From Sinorhizobium meliloti 4H41 (GTDB lineage Bacteria; Pseudomonadota; Alphaproteobacteria; Rhizobiales; Rhizobiaceae), in contig NZ_AQWP01000002.1 of the NCBI RefSeq assembly GCF_000375585.1, positions 620,001 through 684,000 on the forward strand: a stretch of 64,000 nucleotides of DNA, read 5' to 3'. Numbering within the stretch: position 1 is the stretch's first letter; each line of letters begins with the position of its first letter. A program made the translations under genes and the position numbers. Below the pieces are notes generated by a model, which did no database searches, had not been told where the DNA came from, and was given only the letters and a program-made list of their open reading frames with translations. Below, in pieces: positions 63,670 to 64,000 of the stretch.

Positions 63670-64000
63670 ATGCAGGCAGCAACGAACACGAAGAGGAAAC
63701 TGGTTACGGCGGCGCTGATTGCGCCGGCGGCCGCGTGGCTCACCGTCTTCCTGGTTCTCCCATTCATCGCCATGCTCGTCTTCGCCTTTGGCGAGCGGGC
63801 GCCTGAAGGCGGATACCAGCCGGCCTTCACCTTTGCGCAGTTCGCCAATCTGCCGACTCGCGCGGCCGCCTTCTGGAATACGCTGATGCTCGCCCCGGCC
63901 GGCGCCCTGCTCTGCCTCATCGTCGCCTATCCGGTCGCCTATTATCTCGCCGTCAAGGCAAATCCGCGCTACCGCCTCATACTCGTCTCGCTCGTCGTCG
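63670..64000 (+). CDS. ABC transporter permease (PotB-like), 5' part
   Basis: The first 110 residues of an inner-membrane permease, cut by the window's right edge. After a short basic start (MQAATNTKRKLVTA) come two hydrophobic segments, LIAPAAAWLTVFLVLPFIAMLVFAF and LMLAPAGALLCLIVAYPVAYYLA, as in PotB-type permeases. The third gene of the PotA/PotD/PotB-like importer; the remaining permease should lie outside the window. Confidence 0.85.
   Translation, partial: MQAATNTKRKLVTAALIAPAAAWLTVFLVLPFIAMLVFAFGERAPEGGYQPAFTFAQFANLPTRAAAFWNTLMLAPAGALLCLIVAYPVAYYLAVKANPRYRLILVSLVV

Overview
The window looks like chromosomal DNA of a rhizobial alphaproteobacterium, most likely Sinorhizobium/Ensifer or a close Rhizobiaceae relative. 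The evidence is high GC, dense ATGA-coupled operons, a btaA-btaB betaine-lipid pair, a type II lumazine synthase behind an FMN riboswitch, an ArsR-methyltransferase fusion next to metF, RIME-like intergenic palindromes, a hydroxamate-type TonB receptor and a polyol (ery-like) operon. This is family recognition by eye; no search was run. I saw no tRNA, rRNA, CRISPR array, insertion sequence or prophage.

Layout. 1-12.5 kb is mostly housekeeping and envelope: 3' part of a PPi-dependent phosphofructokinase, LysE exporter, lytic transglycosylase lipoprotein, serine hydrolase, btaAB, GH25 lipoprotein, MltB-like transglycosylase, EamA exporter, a 25-codon membrane microprotein, then metF and its ArsR/methyltransferase regulator with a palindromic operator. 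12.9-24.3 kb holds ettA, an RNase T2-like protein with altered catalytic residues, a lipase-like hydrolase coupled to an EamA transporter, an acetolactate-synthase-like enzyme, a DUF442 protein, a DUF4432 protein, an L,D-transpeptidase, a PuuB-like oxidase and an orphan ParA.

24.5-32.6 kb (minus strand) is a catabolic cluster: N-formylglutamate-amidohydrolase-like enzyme, TRAP transporter QMP, glutamine-synthetase-like ligase, aldehyde dehydrogenase and iron alcohol dehydrogenase. Together they fit uptake of an amino alcohol such as ethanolamine, gamma-glutamylation, two oxidations and hydrolysis. A divergent RpiR regulator with two matching TGAA-N8-TTCA sites follows, then a four-gene ABC importer (33.8-37.7 kb), the riboswitch/ribH2 unit, and an AraC regulator beside a TonB siderophore receptor.

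42.2-60.0 kb (minus strand) is a 16-gene polyol/sugar operon: SorC regulator, five-gene importer with two different ATPases, two FGGY kinases, GlpD-like dehydrogenase, two class II aldolases, a 2-hydroxyacid dehydrogenase, a HAD hydrolase, an EryC-like isomerase, a DeoR regulator, and Tpi- and RpiB-like isomerases with non-canonical active-site loops. It resembles the erythritol loci of Brucella and rhizobia with extra enzymes. The right edge holds a LuxR regulator divergent from a PotA/PotD/PotB-like importer whose first permease runs off the window.

The strongest candidates for something new are the gamma-glutamyl-amine cluster, the polyol operon with its extra enzymes and asymmetric ATPase pair, the inactive-looking RNase T2 protein and the microprotein.
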